Shown piece after piece: positions 25,666 to 33,900 of a stretch of 35,369 nucleotides of DNA. How positions within the stretch are numbered: position 1 is the stretch's first letter; every line of letters begins with the position of its first letter. This DNA is from Atribacterota bacterium (GTDB lineage Bacteria > Atribacterota > Phoenicimicrobiia > Phoenicimicrobiales > Phoenicimicrobiaceae): positions 1-35,369 of the forward strand of contig JAUWHZ010000018.1 of NCBI GenBank assembly GCA_030605615.1, written 5' to 3'. The notes under the pieces were generated by a model that saw nothing but the letters and a program-made list of their open reading frames with translations, made no database searches and was not told where the DNA came from. The position numbers and the translations under genes were made by a program.

Positions 25666-27015
25666 GTGAAAAGATTATTTGGAACAGATGGTATAAGAGG
25701 AGTAGCTAATAGAGAACCAATGACTGCCGAAATGGCATTTCAGATAGGTAGAGCCGGGGCATATTTATTTAAAGATGAAGTTAATCCCAAGATATTAATT
25801 GGTAAAGATACTCGGATTTCAGGTGATATGATAGAAGCGGCGTTAATGGCAGGAATATGTTCAATAGGAGTAGATGTATTAAAAGTTGGCATAATGCCTA
25901 CACCTGCTGTAGCTTATCTTACCAGAGTTTTCCAGGCCAATTGCGGTATAGTTATTTCCGCATCTCATAACCCATTTGATAATAATGGAATTAAATACTT
26001 CCAAGGTGATGGATTTAAGTTCTCTGATTTAGAAGAAGAAGAAATTGAGAGAATATATTTTGAAGATTGCGCTAAATATGAATGGCCTACAGGGAAGGAT
26101 ATCGGTAAAATGGAATATTTATCTTCTATAGCAACAAGAAAATATATTGATTATATTAAGACAACTATTTACTCTCACCTTAATTTCAAAGGATTTAAAA
26201 TTGTATTAGATTGTGCCAATGGTGCTTCTTTTAGCGTTGCCCCCCAATTATTTAACGAATTAGGAGCCAAACTAATTACCATCAACGATAAACCTAATGG
26301 AATTAATATAAATCTCAATTGTGGCTCCACACACCCTCTATTATTACAAAAAGAAGTTTTAAAACAACAAGCAGATTTGGGGTTAGCTTTTGATGGAGAC
26401 GCAGATAGGGTTATTGCTGTGGATGAAAAAGGGAATATTGTAGATGGAGATCAGATTATGGCAATTTGTGCTTTAAATCTTATTAAGAAAGATCAATTAC
26501 CTAATAAAACAGTGGTAACCACCCTGATGAGTAATTTAGGTTTTGAACAAGTTATTGAACAAAACGGTGGACAAGTTATTAGGACCGATGTAGGTGATCG
26601 TTATGTGTTGGAAATGATGAAGAAAGTTAATACATCATTAGGAGGAGAGCAGTCAGGTCATATAATATTTTTACGACATAGCACTACGGGAGATGGACTG
26701 TTAACTTCTTTACAACTTTTAAAAGTAATTCAGGAGGAAGGAAAACCCCTATCTAATTTAGCCTCAGTAATGGAAAAATATCCTCAGATTATTTTAAATT
26801 TTAAGGTTAAAGATAAAGAGCAATTCTTTAAAAATATTAAAATAGAAAAGATTGTTAAAGAAATAAAAAATGAACTTGACGGGAAAGGGAGAATTTTTAT
26901 TCGAGCTTCTGGTACCGAACCATTAATTAGGATTTTATTGGAAGGAGAAGATAGAGAAAAATTAGAGGTAATTTCTAAAGGGCTAAGAGAGGTGATTGAA
27001 AAAGAAGATATATAA
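25666..27015 (+). CDS. glmM: Phosphoglucosamine mutase
   Basis: Converts glucosamine-6-phosphate to glucosamine-1-phosphate for peptidoglycan. The 449-residue protein opens FGTDGIRGVAN, has the phosphoserine S100 in ISASHNP, the metal loop DGDADR (243-248), the sugar motif GGEQSGH and the phosphate motif RASGTEPLIRI. It begins at GTG 25666, 11 bp after cdaR. GlmM is also a known inhibitor of CdaA, and glmS, which makes its substrate, lies downstream beyond the repeat and ribozyme region. Confidence 0.98.
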   Translation: MKRLFGTDGIRGVANREPMTAEMAFQIGRAGAYLFKDEVNPKILIGKDTRISGDMIEAALMAGICSIGVDVLKVGIMPTPAVAYLTRVFQANCGIVISASHNPFDNNGIKYFQGDGFKFSDLEEEEIERIYFEDCAKYEWPTGKDIGKMEYLSSIATRKYIDYIKTTIYSHLNFKGFKIVLDCANGASFSVAPQLFNELGAKLITINDKPNGININLNCGSTHPLLLQKEVLKQQADLGLAFDGDADRVIAVDEKGNIVDGDQIMAICALNLIKKDQLPNKTVVTTLMSNLGFEQVIEQNGGQVIRTDVGDRYVLEMMKKVNTSLGGEQSGHIIFLRHSTTGDGLLTSLQLLKVIQEEGKPLSNLASVMEKYPQIILNFKVKDKEQFFKNIKIEKIVKEIKNELDGKGRIFIRASGTEPLIRILLEGEDREKLEVISKGLREVIEKEDI

Positions 27016-27017
27016 AT

Positions 27018-27058
27018 AGTATAGCGTATAGCTTACAGCGTGGAGCGTTTAGTGTTTA
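27018..27058. repeat. TATAGCGTA/GCGTGGA repeats after glmM
   Basis: The run AGTATAGCGTATAGCTTACA followed by GCGTGGAGCGTTTAGTGTTT starts three bases after the glmM stop and shares ACAGCGTGGAGCGT with the post-rplQ gap. It runs directly into a GTAGGGG element. Confidence 0.65.
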
Positions 27059-27130
27059 GTAGGGGTTCGATTAATCGAACCCGCTAAAAAAATTACCAGA
27101 ATTCCCGGGTCGGATAAATCCGACCCCTAC
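27059..27130. repeat. GTAGGGG palindromic element, copy 3
   Basis: A 72-bp element bounded by GTAGGGG (27059-27065) and CCCCTAC (27124-27130). The left arm is a perfect 20-bp palindrome, GGGTTCGATTAATCGAACCC (27063-27082). The right arm is a perfect hairpin, GGGTCGGAT (27107-27115) with ATCCGACCC (27118-27126). The right arm is the inverted counterpart of the left arm of the copy at 315. Confidence 0.85.
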
Positions 27131-27200
27131 ACCAGATTCAAAGATTACAATGACATAAAACATAATAAGCTGAAAACTTGCATTTATACTAACGCCTAAA

Positions 27201-27238
27201 TAGACTGGGTGACCGGAAGACCGGTAAACTGGAAGATT
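27201..27238. repeat. GACTGGGTGACCGGAAGA-type 8-bp repeat
   Basis: Degenerate tandem units TAGACTGGGTGACCGGAAGA followed by CCGGTAAACTGGAAGATT lie just upstream of the glmS leader. A related run stands at 19527-19556. Confidence 0.6.
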
Positions 27239-27240
27239 AA

Positions 27241-27316
27241 AAGGAGGTGATAAAGGAATATGATTTTGAAAAAATTGAATACAAGCGCCAGAACTTACTC
27301 AATATTATATAGCTAA
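27241..27316 (+). CDS. Possible leader peptide crossing the glmS ribozyme site
   Basis: AAGGAGGTGAT (27241-27251), an 11-base match to the 16S rRNA anti-Shine-Dalgarno region and the longest I noticed here, is followed 8 bases later by ATG 27260. That frame encodes MILKKLNTSARTYSILYS and stops at TAA 27314-27316. The entry includes the binding site. The codon AGC (27284-27286) contains the predicted ribozyme cleavage point. I know of no family for this peptide. Translation would run into the ribozyme core, so a regulatory role is conceivable; the binding site could instead only stabilise the mRNA or be chance. Confidence 0.35.
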
Positions 27317-27451
27317 ATTTATCAAAGTAAGTTGACGAGGAAGGAGTTTATCGAAAATTCGGCGGATGCTCCTGGGTTTGCCATACCCTTAGAAGACCTA
27401 CAAAACTTGCGAGTGATTGCAAGGACAAAGTGGTTTTTACGGTGAGGGTCC
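27284..27451 (+). ncRNA. glmS ribozyme (glucosamine-6-phosphate-activated)
   Basis: The conserved core is readable. AAGCGCCAGAACT contains the cleavage site, expected between A27284 and G27285. The P1/P2 strands follow (ACTTACT near 27293 with AGTAAGT near 27326), then GACGAGG, AGTTTATCGA and TTCGGCGGATGCTCC, the signature pseudoknot strands. The 3' domain closes with GACCT (27395-27399) and GGGTC (27446-27450) around GGACAAAGTGG. This class cuts its own mRNA when glucosamine-6-phosphate is high and so lowers GlmS synthesis. It lies 188 bases upstream of glmS, as expected. The 3' boundary is approximate. Confidence 0.93.
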
Positions 27452-27555
27452 ATTTAGGGATTCAATAAGACTTTTTTTAAATAAAAATTAGATAATAATA
27501 GTTTTCTTGTTCTGTATTGTTTTTACTTTTAACATCAAAGACTTTTTATGTTTAT

Positions 27556-27602
27556 TACCCTATTATCTTCCTCAATGGATTGATGATAGGGTATTTGTTT
27601 TT
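27556..27602 (+). terminator. Terminator-like hairpin between ribozyme and glmS
   Basis: TACCCTATTATC (27556-27567) pairs with GATGATAGGGTA (27582-27593) with a single G-U, followed by TTTGTTTTTT. It meets the usual criteria of an intrinsic terminator, yet it lies after the ribozyme and only 37 bases before the glmS start, so glmS transcripts from upstream must read through it. A poor promoter match (TTGTTC, 17 bases, TAACAT at 27507-27535) stands before it. Confidence 0.6.
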
Positions 27603-27638
27603 AAATGATTAATATTTAATAAAAGAAAGGATAAAAAA

Positions 27639-29468
27639 ATGTGTGGAATAGTTGGATATATTGGTCCGAAAGAAGCAGTACCAATTTTGTTAGATGGATT
27701 AAAAAAGTTAGAATATAGAGGATATGATTCTGCAGGTATTGCTGTATTGAAAGATAATAAAATTCAAATAAAAAAACGTAAAGGGAAGATAGTCAAATTA
27801 GAAAACTTATTAGAAAAAGGTGCTCCAAAAGGTAACATAGGATTAGGGCATACCAGGTGGGCTACTCATGGAAAACCCAACAACTTAAACGCTCACCCGC
27901 ATAATGGATGTAATTCAGAGATAGTGGTAGTGCATAATGGCATTATAGAGAACTACATGCCTCTAAGAGAAAAGTTAATTTCAGAAGGGCACAACTTTAT
28001 ATCTGAAACAGATACTGAGGTTCTCCCCCATTTAATAGAAAGCAATTATCAGAATGATCTAACTTTAGCGGTAAAAGAATCAATAGAAGAAATAGAAGGG
28101 TCTTATGCTATCGGAGTTATTTCTACTCGTGATCCAGGCAAAATTGTTGCTTCACGTTGTGGAAGTCCTTTAATTATCGGAGTGGGGGAAGGAGAAATGT
28201 TTTTAGCTTCTGATATCCCAGCCATGCTTAATTATACTAATAGAGTAATCTTTTTAGAGGAAAGAGAAATTGCCACAATAACCAAAGATGGAGTAAAGAT
28301 AGTTGATTCTAAGGGCAAGATTTTAGAAAAAGAAATAATAAATATTGAATGGGATGTAGAAATGACCGAGAAGAGTGGGTATAAACATTTCATGTTAAAG
28401 GAAATCTTTCAAGAAACTATGGTTATACGCAATAATCTGGAAGGAAGAATTAATTTAACTGCAAATTTTTTAGAGCTTTCAGAAATATCTTTTCCCTTGA
28501 AAAATATAAAGGAAATAGAAAAAATATTTATCTTGGCTTGTGGGTCTTCTTATTATACAGCTTTAGTAGGTAAATATATTTTTGAGGAGTTAACCGGTAT
28601 TCCGGTAGAGGTGGATTATAGTTCTGAATTTAGATACAGAAAAATATTGCTGGGTAAAAAGGATTTAACCATTTTGATATCCCAATCAGGAGAAACTGCG
28701 GACACTATAGCTGCTCTAAGAGCTTGTCGGGAAGCTGGCTCTTATATTTTAGCTCTTACTAATGTAAGAGGGAGTACTATCAGCCGGGAAGCAGATAGTG
28801 TAATGTATATTAAGGCAGGTCCGGAAATAGGAGTGGCTACTACTAAAGCTTTTATTGGTCAATTAATGTCACTTTATATTTTATCTCTCTATTTTGCTCA
28901 AGTTCGAAATACTATTAATCACACAGAAATTAAAAAAATAATTTTTGAACTGATAAAACTTCCTCAACTGGTTGAAATTGTTTTACTGAAGGAACCAGAA
29001 ATTATTAAATTGAGCGAAGAATTTTTTAATTATCATAATTTTCTTTACTTAGGGCGGGGGATTAATTACCCTATTGCTTTAGAAGGTGCCTTGAAGCTTA
29101 AAGAGATTTCCTATGTCCATGCCGAAGGTTATCCTGCAGGGGAGATGAAACACGGTCCTATTGCTCTTTTAGATAAAACTTTTCCGACAGTAGCAATAGT
29201 ACCTAAAGACAAAGTTTACACTAAAGTAATCAATAATATAAAGGAAGTTAAAGCTCGAGATACTTTGGTATTGGCCCTTGCAACAGAAGGCGATAAAGAG
29301 ATTTCCAATATTGTAGATAGAGTATTTTATATGCCCCAGACTTTGGATATATTATACCCTATTCTGTCAGTCATACCTTTACAGTTATTTGCCTATCATA
29401 TTGCCAATAAACTGGGTTGCGATGTAGATAAACCAAGAAATTTGGCAAAAAGTGTTACTGTGGAGTAA
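27639..29468 (+). CDS. glmS: Glutamine-fructose-6-phosphate aminotransferase
   Basis: Makes glucosamine-6-phosphate from fructose-6-phosphate and glutamine, the first committed step of amino-sugar synthesis. The 609-residue protein starts MCGIVGYIG, whose Cys2 is the N-terminal nucleophile of the glutaminase domain (with RGYDSAG and GHTRWATHG). Two SIS sugar-isomerase domains follow (about residues 290-420 and 460-595; SQSGETADT, GRGINYPIALEGALKLKE) and the C-terminal KPRNLAKSVTVE. Control by the upstream ribozyme is expected. Its product feeds GlmM, encoded just upstream, and its glutamine comes from GlnA, encoded next. Confidence 0.98.
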   Translation: MCGIVGYIGPKEAVPILLDGLKKLEYRGYDSAGIAVLKDNKIQIKKRKGKIVKLENLLEKGAPKGNIGLGHTRWATHGKPNNLNAHPHNGCNSEIVVVHNGIIENYMPLREKLISEGHNFISETDTEVLPHLIESNYQNDLTLAVKESIEEIEGSYAIGVISTRDPGKIVASRCGSPLIIGVGEGEMFLASDIPAMLNYTNRVIFLEEREIATITKDGVKIVDSKGKILEKEIINIEWDVEMTEKSGYKHFMLKEIFQETMVIRNNLEGRINLTANFLELSEISFPLKNIKEIEKIFILACGSSYYTALVGKYIFEELTGIPVEVDYSSEFRYRKILLGKKDLTILISQSGETADTIAALRACREAGSYILALTNVRGSTISREADSVMYIKAGPEIGVATTKAFIGQLMSLYILSLYFAQVRNTINHTEIKKIIFELIKLPQLVEIVLLKEPEIIKLSEEFFNYHNFLYLGRGINYPIALEGALKLKEISYVHAEGYPAGEMKHGPIALLDKTFPTVAIVPKDKVYTKVINNIKEVKARDTLVLALATEGDKEISNIVDRVFYMPQTLDILYPILSVIPLQLFAYHIANKLGCDVDKPRNLAKSVTVE

Positions 29469-29501
29469 AAGAGATCTAATTAGTTTCAAAATAAAAATAT
29501 T

Positions 29502-29529
29502 TTGTAAAATTAAAAAGCAAGAGTATAAT
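29502..29529 (+). promoter_or_regulatory. Promoter of glnA
   Basis: TTGTAA (29502-29507), 16 bases and TATAAT (29524-29529) stand in the 106-bp glmS-glnA gap, giving a short leader of roughly 40 bases before glnA. The -10 box is perfect. I see no clear GlnR-type operator. Confidence 0.6.
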
Positions 29530-29574
29530 TAATTAAAATGAAGTTGAGAAAGACTTTGAGGAGGAGAATTATTT

Positions 29575-30903
29575 ATGAAAAAAATAGACAAAAAAGCAGT
29601 TTTGGAAAAGGTTAAAAAATTAAAAATAAAGTTTATTCGATTGAGGTTTACAGATATTCTTGGGATGCCAAAGAATGTAGAAATTCCAGTTAGAGAATTT
29701 GAAAAGGCTCTCGATGGTAAAATTATGTTTGATGGGTCTTCTATTCAGGGTTTTGTTCGGATCGAAGAATCAGACATGTATTTAAAACCTGATCATACAA
29801 CCTTTATGGTAAATCCTTGGGAAGAAGAAAAAGATGTAGCCCGAATAACCTGTGATGTGTATAATCCCAATGGTTTACCCTTTGAAGGTTGTCCCAGATC
29901 TAATTTGAAGAGGGTAGTGAAAGAAGTAAAGAAAATGGGATTTACTGCATACTTTGGGCCGGAGGTAGAATTTTTCCTATTTTTGAAAGATGAAAATGGG
30001 GAAGCAACAACCATAACTCACGACCAGGGGGGATATTTTGATCTTTTACCTATTGATTTAGGTGAAGAAGCAAGAAGAGATATGGTAATTTCTTTAGAGA
30101 AGTTAGGTTTTGGGATTGAAGCTTCTCATCATGAAGTTGCGCCAGGTCAACATGAGATTGATTTTAGGTATTCTGATGCACTTATTGCAGCAGATAGGAT
30201 AATGACTTTAAAACTTACCGGTAAAACTATAGCTTTAAAGCACCATTTACATGTTACTTTTATGCCTAAGCCCGTATTTGGAATCAGTGGTTCAGGGATG
30301 CATACCCATTTATCTTTATTTAAAAATAATGAGAATATTTTTTATGATCCAAAAGGGAAGTATAAATTAAGCAAAGAAGCTTTATATTTTATTGGAGGAT
30401 TATTAAAACATGCCAAAGGTTTTACTGCTATAACTAATCCTTTAGTTAATTCTTATAAGAGATTAACTCCTGGCTATGAAGCTCCAGTTTATATCGCCTG
30501 GTCTGAGAGAAATCGTAGTCCTTTGGTAAGAGTTCCAGCAGAAAGAGGAGAAGGAAGTCGGGCAGAATTAAGAAGTCCTGATCCTTCCTGCAATCCCTAT
30601 TTAGCTTTTGCAGTAATTTTGAAAGCAGGTATAGATGGAATTGTAAATAAAATTGATCCTGGAGAACCCATAGGTCAAAATATTTATACGATGAGTGAAA
30701 AGGAAAAAATATCTTTAGGTATTGAAAGCTTGCCAGACACACTGAAAAAAGCCTTAAATGAATTAGAGAAAGATGAAGTAGTAAAATCTGGTTTAACCGA
30801 TCATATTTTTAAAAATTACATTGAAGCCAAGAGAAAAGAGTGGGAAATTTATCGTACTCAAGTTCACCAATGGGAATTGGATAGATATTTGACTATTTAT
30901 TAA
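29575..30903 (+). CDS. glnA: Glutamine synthetase, type I-alpha
   Basis: Joins ammonia to glutamate. The 442-residue length and the C-terminus with YRTQVHQWELDRYL fit GSI-alpha, which lacks the adenylylation site of the GSI-beta enzymes. The active-site signatures FDGSSIQGF, GPEVEFFLF, SHHEVAPGQHEIDF and PAERGEGSRAELRSPDPSCNPYLA are present. R62, in FVRIEESDMYL, matches the residue linked to feedback inhibition in Bacillus. GAGGAG precedes the ATG. The enzyme supplies the glutamine used by GlmS. Confidence 0.97.
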   Translation: MKKIDKKAVLEKVKKLKIKFIRLRFTDILGMPKNVEIPVREFEKALDGKIMFDGSSIQGFVRIEESDMYLKPDHTTFMVNPWEEEKDVARITCDVYNPNGLPFEGCPRSNLKRVVKEVKKMGFTAYFGPEVEFFLFLKDENGEATTITHDQGGYFDLLPIDLGEEARRDMVISLEKLGFGIEASHHEVAPGQHEIDFRYSDALIAADRIMTLKLTGKTIALKHHLHVTFMPKPVFGISGSGMHTHLSLFKNNENIFYDPKGKYKLSKEALYFIGGLLKHAKGFTAITNPLVNSYKRLTPGYEAPVYIAWSERNRSPLVRVPAERGEGSRAELRSPDPSCNPYLAFAVILKAGIDGIVNKIDPGEPIGQNIYTMSEKEKISLGIESLPDTLKKALNELEKDEVVKSGLTDHIFKNYIEAKRKEWEIYRTQVHQWELDRYLTIY

Positions 30904-30906
30904 CAA

Positions 30907-30930
30907 ACAGCGTAGAGCGTATAGCGCGTG
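30907..30930. repeat. GCGTAGAGCGTATAGCG repeat after glnA
   Basis: ACAGCGTAGAGCGTATAGCG is a short copy of the family found after rplQ and glmM, placed right before the ribosome binding site of the next gene. Confidence 0.6.
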
Positions 30931-30951
30931 GAAAGCAGGGAGGTTTTATTT

Positions 30952-31389
30952 TTGGAAGCTTTGCCAGGATATAAGAACTGTTTTGTCTGTGGAAAAGATA
31001 ATTCTAATGGTTTAAATATTGCTTTTTTCAAAGATCAAGACAAAATCAGAGCAGAATTTATTCCCGAATCAAAACATCAAGGCTTTAAAGGAATTGTCCA
31101 TGGGGGAATATTATTTTCTATTTTAGATGAAATAATGGGCAGAACTGCAGTGGTAACTAAAGGAGTAATGACCCTGACTGTAGAGATTAATGTTAAATAT
31201 AGAAAAAAAGCCATAATAGGTGAAAAAATAATATTTACTGCCCACATGACTAAAGATTTAGGAAGAATGATTGAAGCACAAGGGGAAGCATGTAAAGAAG
31301 ATGGAACTTTATTAGCAGAGGCGAGGGGAAGATTTATTATTCTTTCTCCAGAAATGCAAAAAGAAGTGGAAGAATATATATATTCTTAA
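30952..31389 (+). CDS. Hotdog-fold thioesterase, PaaI-like
   Basis: The 145-residue protein belongs to the hotdog thioesterase family. It has the N-terminal NCFVCGKDNSNGL motif common in this subgroup and the catalytic-loop segment HGGILFSILDEIMG. It probably hydrolyses an acyl-CoA or acyl-carrier thioester; the substrate is unknown. I chose TTG 30952 because GGGAGG (30938-30943) lies 8 bases upstream; a GTG at 30928 precedes that site. acpS, which activates acyl carrier protein, is close by. Confidence 0.85.
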   Translation: MEALPGYKNCFVCGKDNSNGLNIAFFKDQDKIRAEFIPESKHQGFKGIVHGGILFSILDEIMGRTAVVTKGVMTLTVEINVKYRKKAIIGEKIIFTAHMTKDLGRMIEAQGEACKEDGTLLAEARGRFIILSPEMQKEVEEYIYS

Positions 31390-31440
31390 AAAAATCAATC
31401 AGCTAAATAAAAAATATCAAAAAATTGGAGTAAATAGAGG

Positions 31441-31836
31441 ATGTTTTTCACTAAGTTATTAATATTATTTATAATAGTTCCAGTTGTAGAAATATACGTA
31501 TTAATCGAAATAGGAAGAAAAATAGGGGCTTGGTCTACTATCGGGATTATAATTTTTACTGGAATATTGGGAGCATATTTAGTAAAAAAACAGGGTTTTT
31601 TAATTTTGAAAAAAATTCAAAATGATTTAAACGAGGGTATTTTACCTGGAGACAGCTTAATTCAAGGAGCAATTATCTTAGCAGGGGGAATATTACTTGT
31701 TACACCTGGTTTTATTACTGATACTATAGGATTTATCTTTTTAATACCTGTAGGAAGAAGAGTGGTTAAAAATTATTTATTGAATTGGTTAAAGGGTAAG
31801 ATAAGAGAAGGTAACTTTTATTACAAAGAATTTTAA
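31441..31836 (+). CDS. fxsA: FxsA family membrane protein
   Basis: A 131-residue integral membrane protein with hydrophobic segments near residues 3-23, 30-48 and 77-103. The family hallmark VTPGFITDTIGFIFLIP is present, as is the central KKQGFLILKKIQ. FxsA is named for suppressing F-exclusion of phage T7 in E. coli, but its normal role is not known. Ribosome binding is weak (GGAG about 11 bases upstream of the ATG). Confidence 0.9.
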   Translation: MFFTKLLILFIIVPVVEIYVLIEIGRKIGAWSTIGIIIFTGILGAYLVKKQGFLILKKIQNDLNEGILPGDSLIQGAIILAGGILLVTPGFITDTIGFIFLIPVGRRVVKNYLLNWLKGKIREGNFYYKEF

Positions 31837-31896
31837 AATATTTAATATCTCTATAAATAGAAAACAAAAAACACTTACTGAAAAGGATTAAGGATT

Positions 31897-32283
31897 TTGA
31901 TTATTGGTTGTGGAATAGATCTGGTTAGTATAAAAAGAATAGAAAATATAGTTAAAAGATGGGGGGTCAATTTTACCTCCAGAATATTTACTCCTTTAGA
32001 ACAGGAATATTGCGAGGAAAAGGGCAACAAGTATCAGTCTTATGCAGGGAAATTTGCTGCAAAGGAAGCTTTTTTAAAAGCATTAGGTTTGGGTTTGAGG
32101 GGGGTTAACTGGAAAGAAATTGAAGTGAATAATAATGAGCTCGGTCAACCTATTATAAATACGTATGGAAAATTAAAAAATATCGCTTCAGAAAAAGGAG
32201 TGAGTAAATATTTTTTAACTATCTCCCACGCAAAAGAATATGCTATTGCTGAAGTAATTCTTGAAGGGCCACCTGATAACTAA
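31897..32283 (+). CDS. acpS: Holo-acyl-carrier-protein synthase
   Basis: Transfers 4'-phosphopantetheine from CoA to acyl carrier protein. The 128-residue protein has the metal-binding D8 in GCGIDLVSIKRIE and E57 in KFAAKEAFLKALG, and ends with TISHAKEYAIAEVI. It starts at TTG 31897 behind AAGGA sequences. The acpS-nnr-alr order is a cluster seen in many Gram-positive-type genomes. Confidence 0.96.
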   Translation: MIIGCGIDLVSIKRIENIVKRWGVNFTSRIFTPLEQEYCEEKGNKYQSYAGKFAAKEAFLKALGLGLRGVNWKEIEVNNNELGQPIINTYGKLKNIASEKGVSKYFLTISHAKEYAIAEVILEGPPDN

Positions 32284-32340
32284 AAACTATTAACTATAAA
32301 ACAAAAACTAACGACTATTCACTAATGACTAACGACTAAT
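32281..32340. repeat. ACTAACGACTATT short repeats, acpS-nnr gap
   Basis: CTATTAACTATAAAAC is followed by CTAACGACTATTCACTAA and TGACTAACGACTAAT. The 18-mer CTAACGACTATTCACTAA is the reverse complement of the repeat just after tuf (180-207), where one base differs next to it. Confidence 0.7.
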
Positions 32341-32355
32341 TTAGGGGGGTATTTT

Positions 32356-33900
32356 ATGAAAGCAGTTACTAATCAAGAGATTAGAGAGATTGATAGGAAA
32401 GCTATAGAGGAATATGGGATACCTGGACTTGTTTTAATGGAAAATGCAGGATCAAGAATATTTCAAAATCTAAAAAATATTTATCCTGACTTAAGATTAA
32501 AAAAAATTATTGTTTTTGCTGGATCGGGTAATAATGGCGGAGATGGCTTTGTTGTTGCCCGTCACCTTTATAATTGTGGAGTAAAAGTAAAAGTACTTCT
32601 CTTATCTCTATTTAATAAAATTAAAGGCGAGGCGAGGGTAAATTTAGACATAATTGATAAAATGGGAGTTGAATTAATAGAGATAGAGTCTATAGATCCC
32701 GAAGAAATACAACAAAGTATCCGAGATTCTGATTTGATTATCGATGCTATATTGGGAACAGGATTGCAAGGAAAGGTGACCGGTTTAAAAGCTAAGATAA
32801 TAGATTTTATTAATATGGCCAACAAGGAAGTAATTGCGGTTGATGTTCCTTCAGGTTTAAATTCGGATACGGGGAAGATTGAAGGTCCTTGTGTAAAGGC
32901 AACCTATACTATTACTTTAGCCCTACCAAAGATAGGTTTATTACTCTACCCCGGAGCTGGCTATACCGGAAAGATAATTGTTGAAGATATTGGTATCCCT
33001 GTAAATCTACTGAATAGAAAAAAGTTAAAGATAAACATGATAACCAAAGATATGGTCAGGTCATTTTTACCTATTCGATTAACTTATGTTCATAAAGGCT
33101 CTTTTGGGAAAGTATTAATGTTAGCTGGCTCAGTTGGTATGACCGGTGCTGCGTATTTAGCTAGTGAAGCAGCCATGAGAAGTGGTGCAGGCATAGTAGT
33201 ATTAGGAATCCCCCGGAGTTTAAATCCAATAATGGAAGTAAAATTAACTGAAGTTATGACCTTCCCTCTTGCCGAAACAGAGAAACAATCTTTGAGAGAG
33301 GATACAGAAGAAACAATTTTAAAATTAATGGAAAATTTTTCCGTATTAGGAATAGGTCCTGGTATTTCCCGACAATTGGAGACCCAAAGATTAGTAAGAA
33401 ATATTATTGAAAAATCTACTATACCCCTCGTAATAGATGCTGATGCAATATATGCCTTAAGTGAAGATCCTGCAATATTAAAAAAGACTAAAACTCCTCT
33501 GGTGATTACTCCTCACCCGGGAGAAATGGCTAAACTAATAAATAAAGACATAAATTATATTTTAGATAATCTGTTAGATATCACCAGAGATGTCGCCCAA
33601 GAATTTGGAGGAGTAGTGGTATTAAAAGGTGCAAGGACGATTATTGCCAATAGAGAAGGGGAGGCCTATATTAATATTGGTGATAATTCAGGGATGGCTA
33701 CTGGAGGATCAGGAGATGTGCTAACTGGAATAATTTCCAGCTTGATAGCTCAAGGGGCTGATAATCTTTTGGCAGCAATAGCTGGAGTTTATATTCATAG
33801 TCTTGCTGGTAATTTAGCTCGTGATATTAAAGGGGAAAGAGGAATGGTAGCTGGTGATATTTTATCTCAAGTACCTCAGGCCTTTTTAAGTTTAGAATAA
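32356..33900 (+). CDS. nnr: Bifunctional NAD(P)HX repair enzyme
   Basis: Repairs hydrated NADH and NADPH. The N-terminal domain (about residues 1-215) is the NAD(P)HX epimerase, with MENAGSRIF and GSGNNGGDGFVVARHLY. The C-terminal domain (about 225-510) is the ADP/ATP-dependent dehydratase of the ribokinase-like fold, with GSVGMTGAAYLASEAAMRSG, GPGISR, VIDADA and the catalytic NSGMATGGSGDVLTG. The total of 514 residues is the normal bifunctional length. GGGGGG stands upstream of the ATG. Confidence 0.96.
   Translation: MKAVTNQEIREIDRKAIEEYGIPGLVLMENAGSRIFQNLKNIYPDLRLKKIIVFAGSGNNGGDGFVVARHLYNCGVKVKVLLLSLFNKIKGEARVNLDIIDKMGVELIEIESIDPEEIQQSIRDSDLIIDAILGTGLQGKVTGLKAKIIDFINMANKEVIAVDVPSGLNSDTGKIEGPCVKATYTITLALPKIGLLLYPGAGYTGKIIVEDIGIPVNLLNRKKLKINMITKDMVRSFLPIRLTYVHKGSFGKVLMLAGSVGMTGAAYLASEAAMRSGAGIVVLGIPRSLNPIMEVKLTEVMTFPLAETEKQSLREDTEETILKLMENFSVLGIGPGISRQLETQRLVRNIIEKSTIPLVIDADAIYALSEDPAILKKTKTPLVITPHPGEMAKLINKDINYILDNLLDITRDVAQEFGGVVVLKGARTIIANREGEAYINIGDNSGMATGGSGDVLTGIISSLIAQGADNLLAAIAGVYIHSLAGNLARDIKGERGMVAGDILSQVPQAFLSLE

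Noticed and set aside
27059-27130. GTAGGGG element as a transcription terminator for glmM
   Set aside because: The stems are strong but no U-run follows, and similar copies lie in other settings with no constant relation to gene ends.
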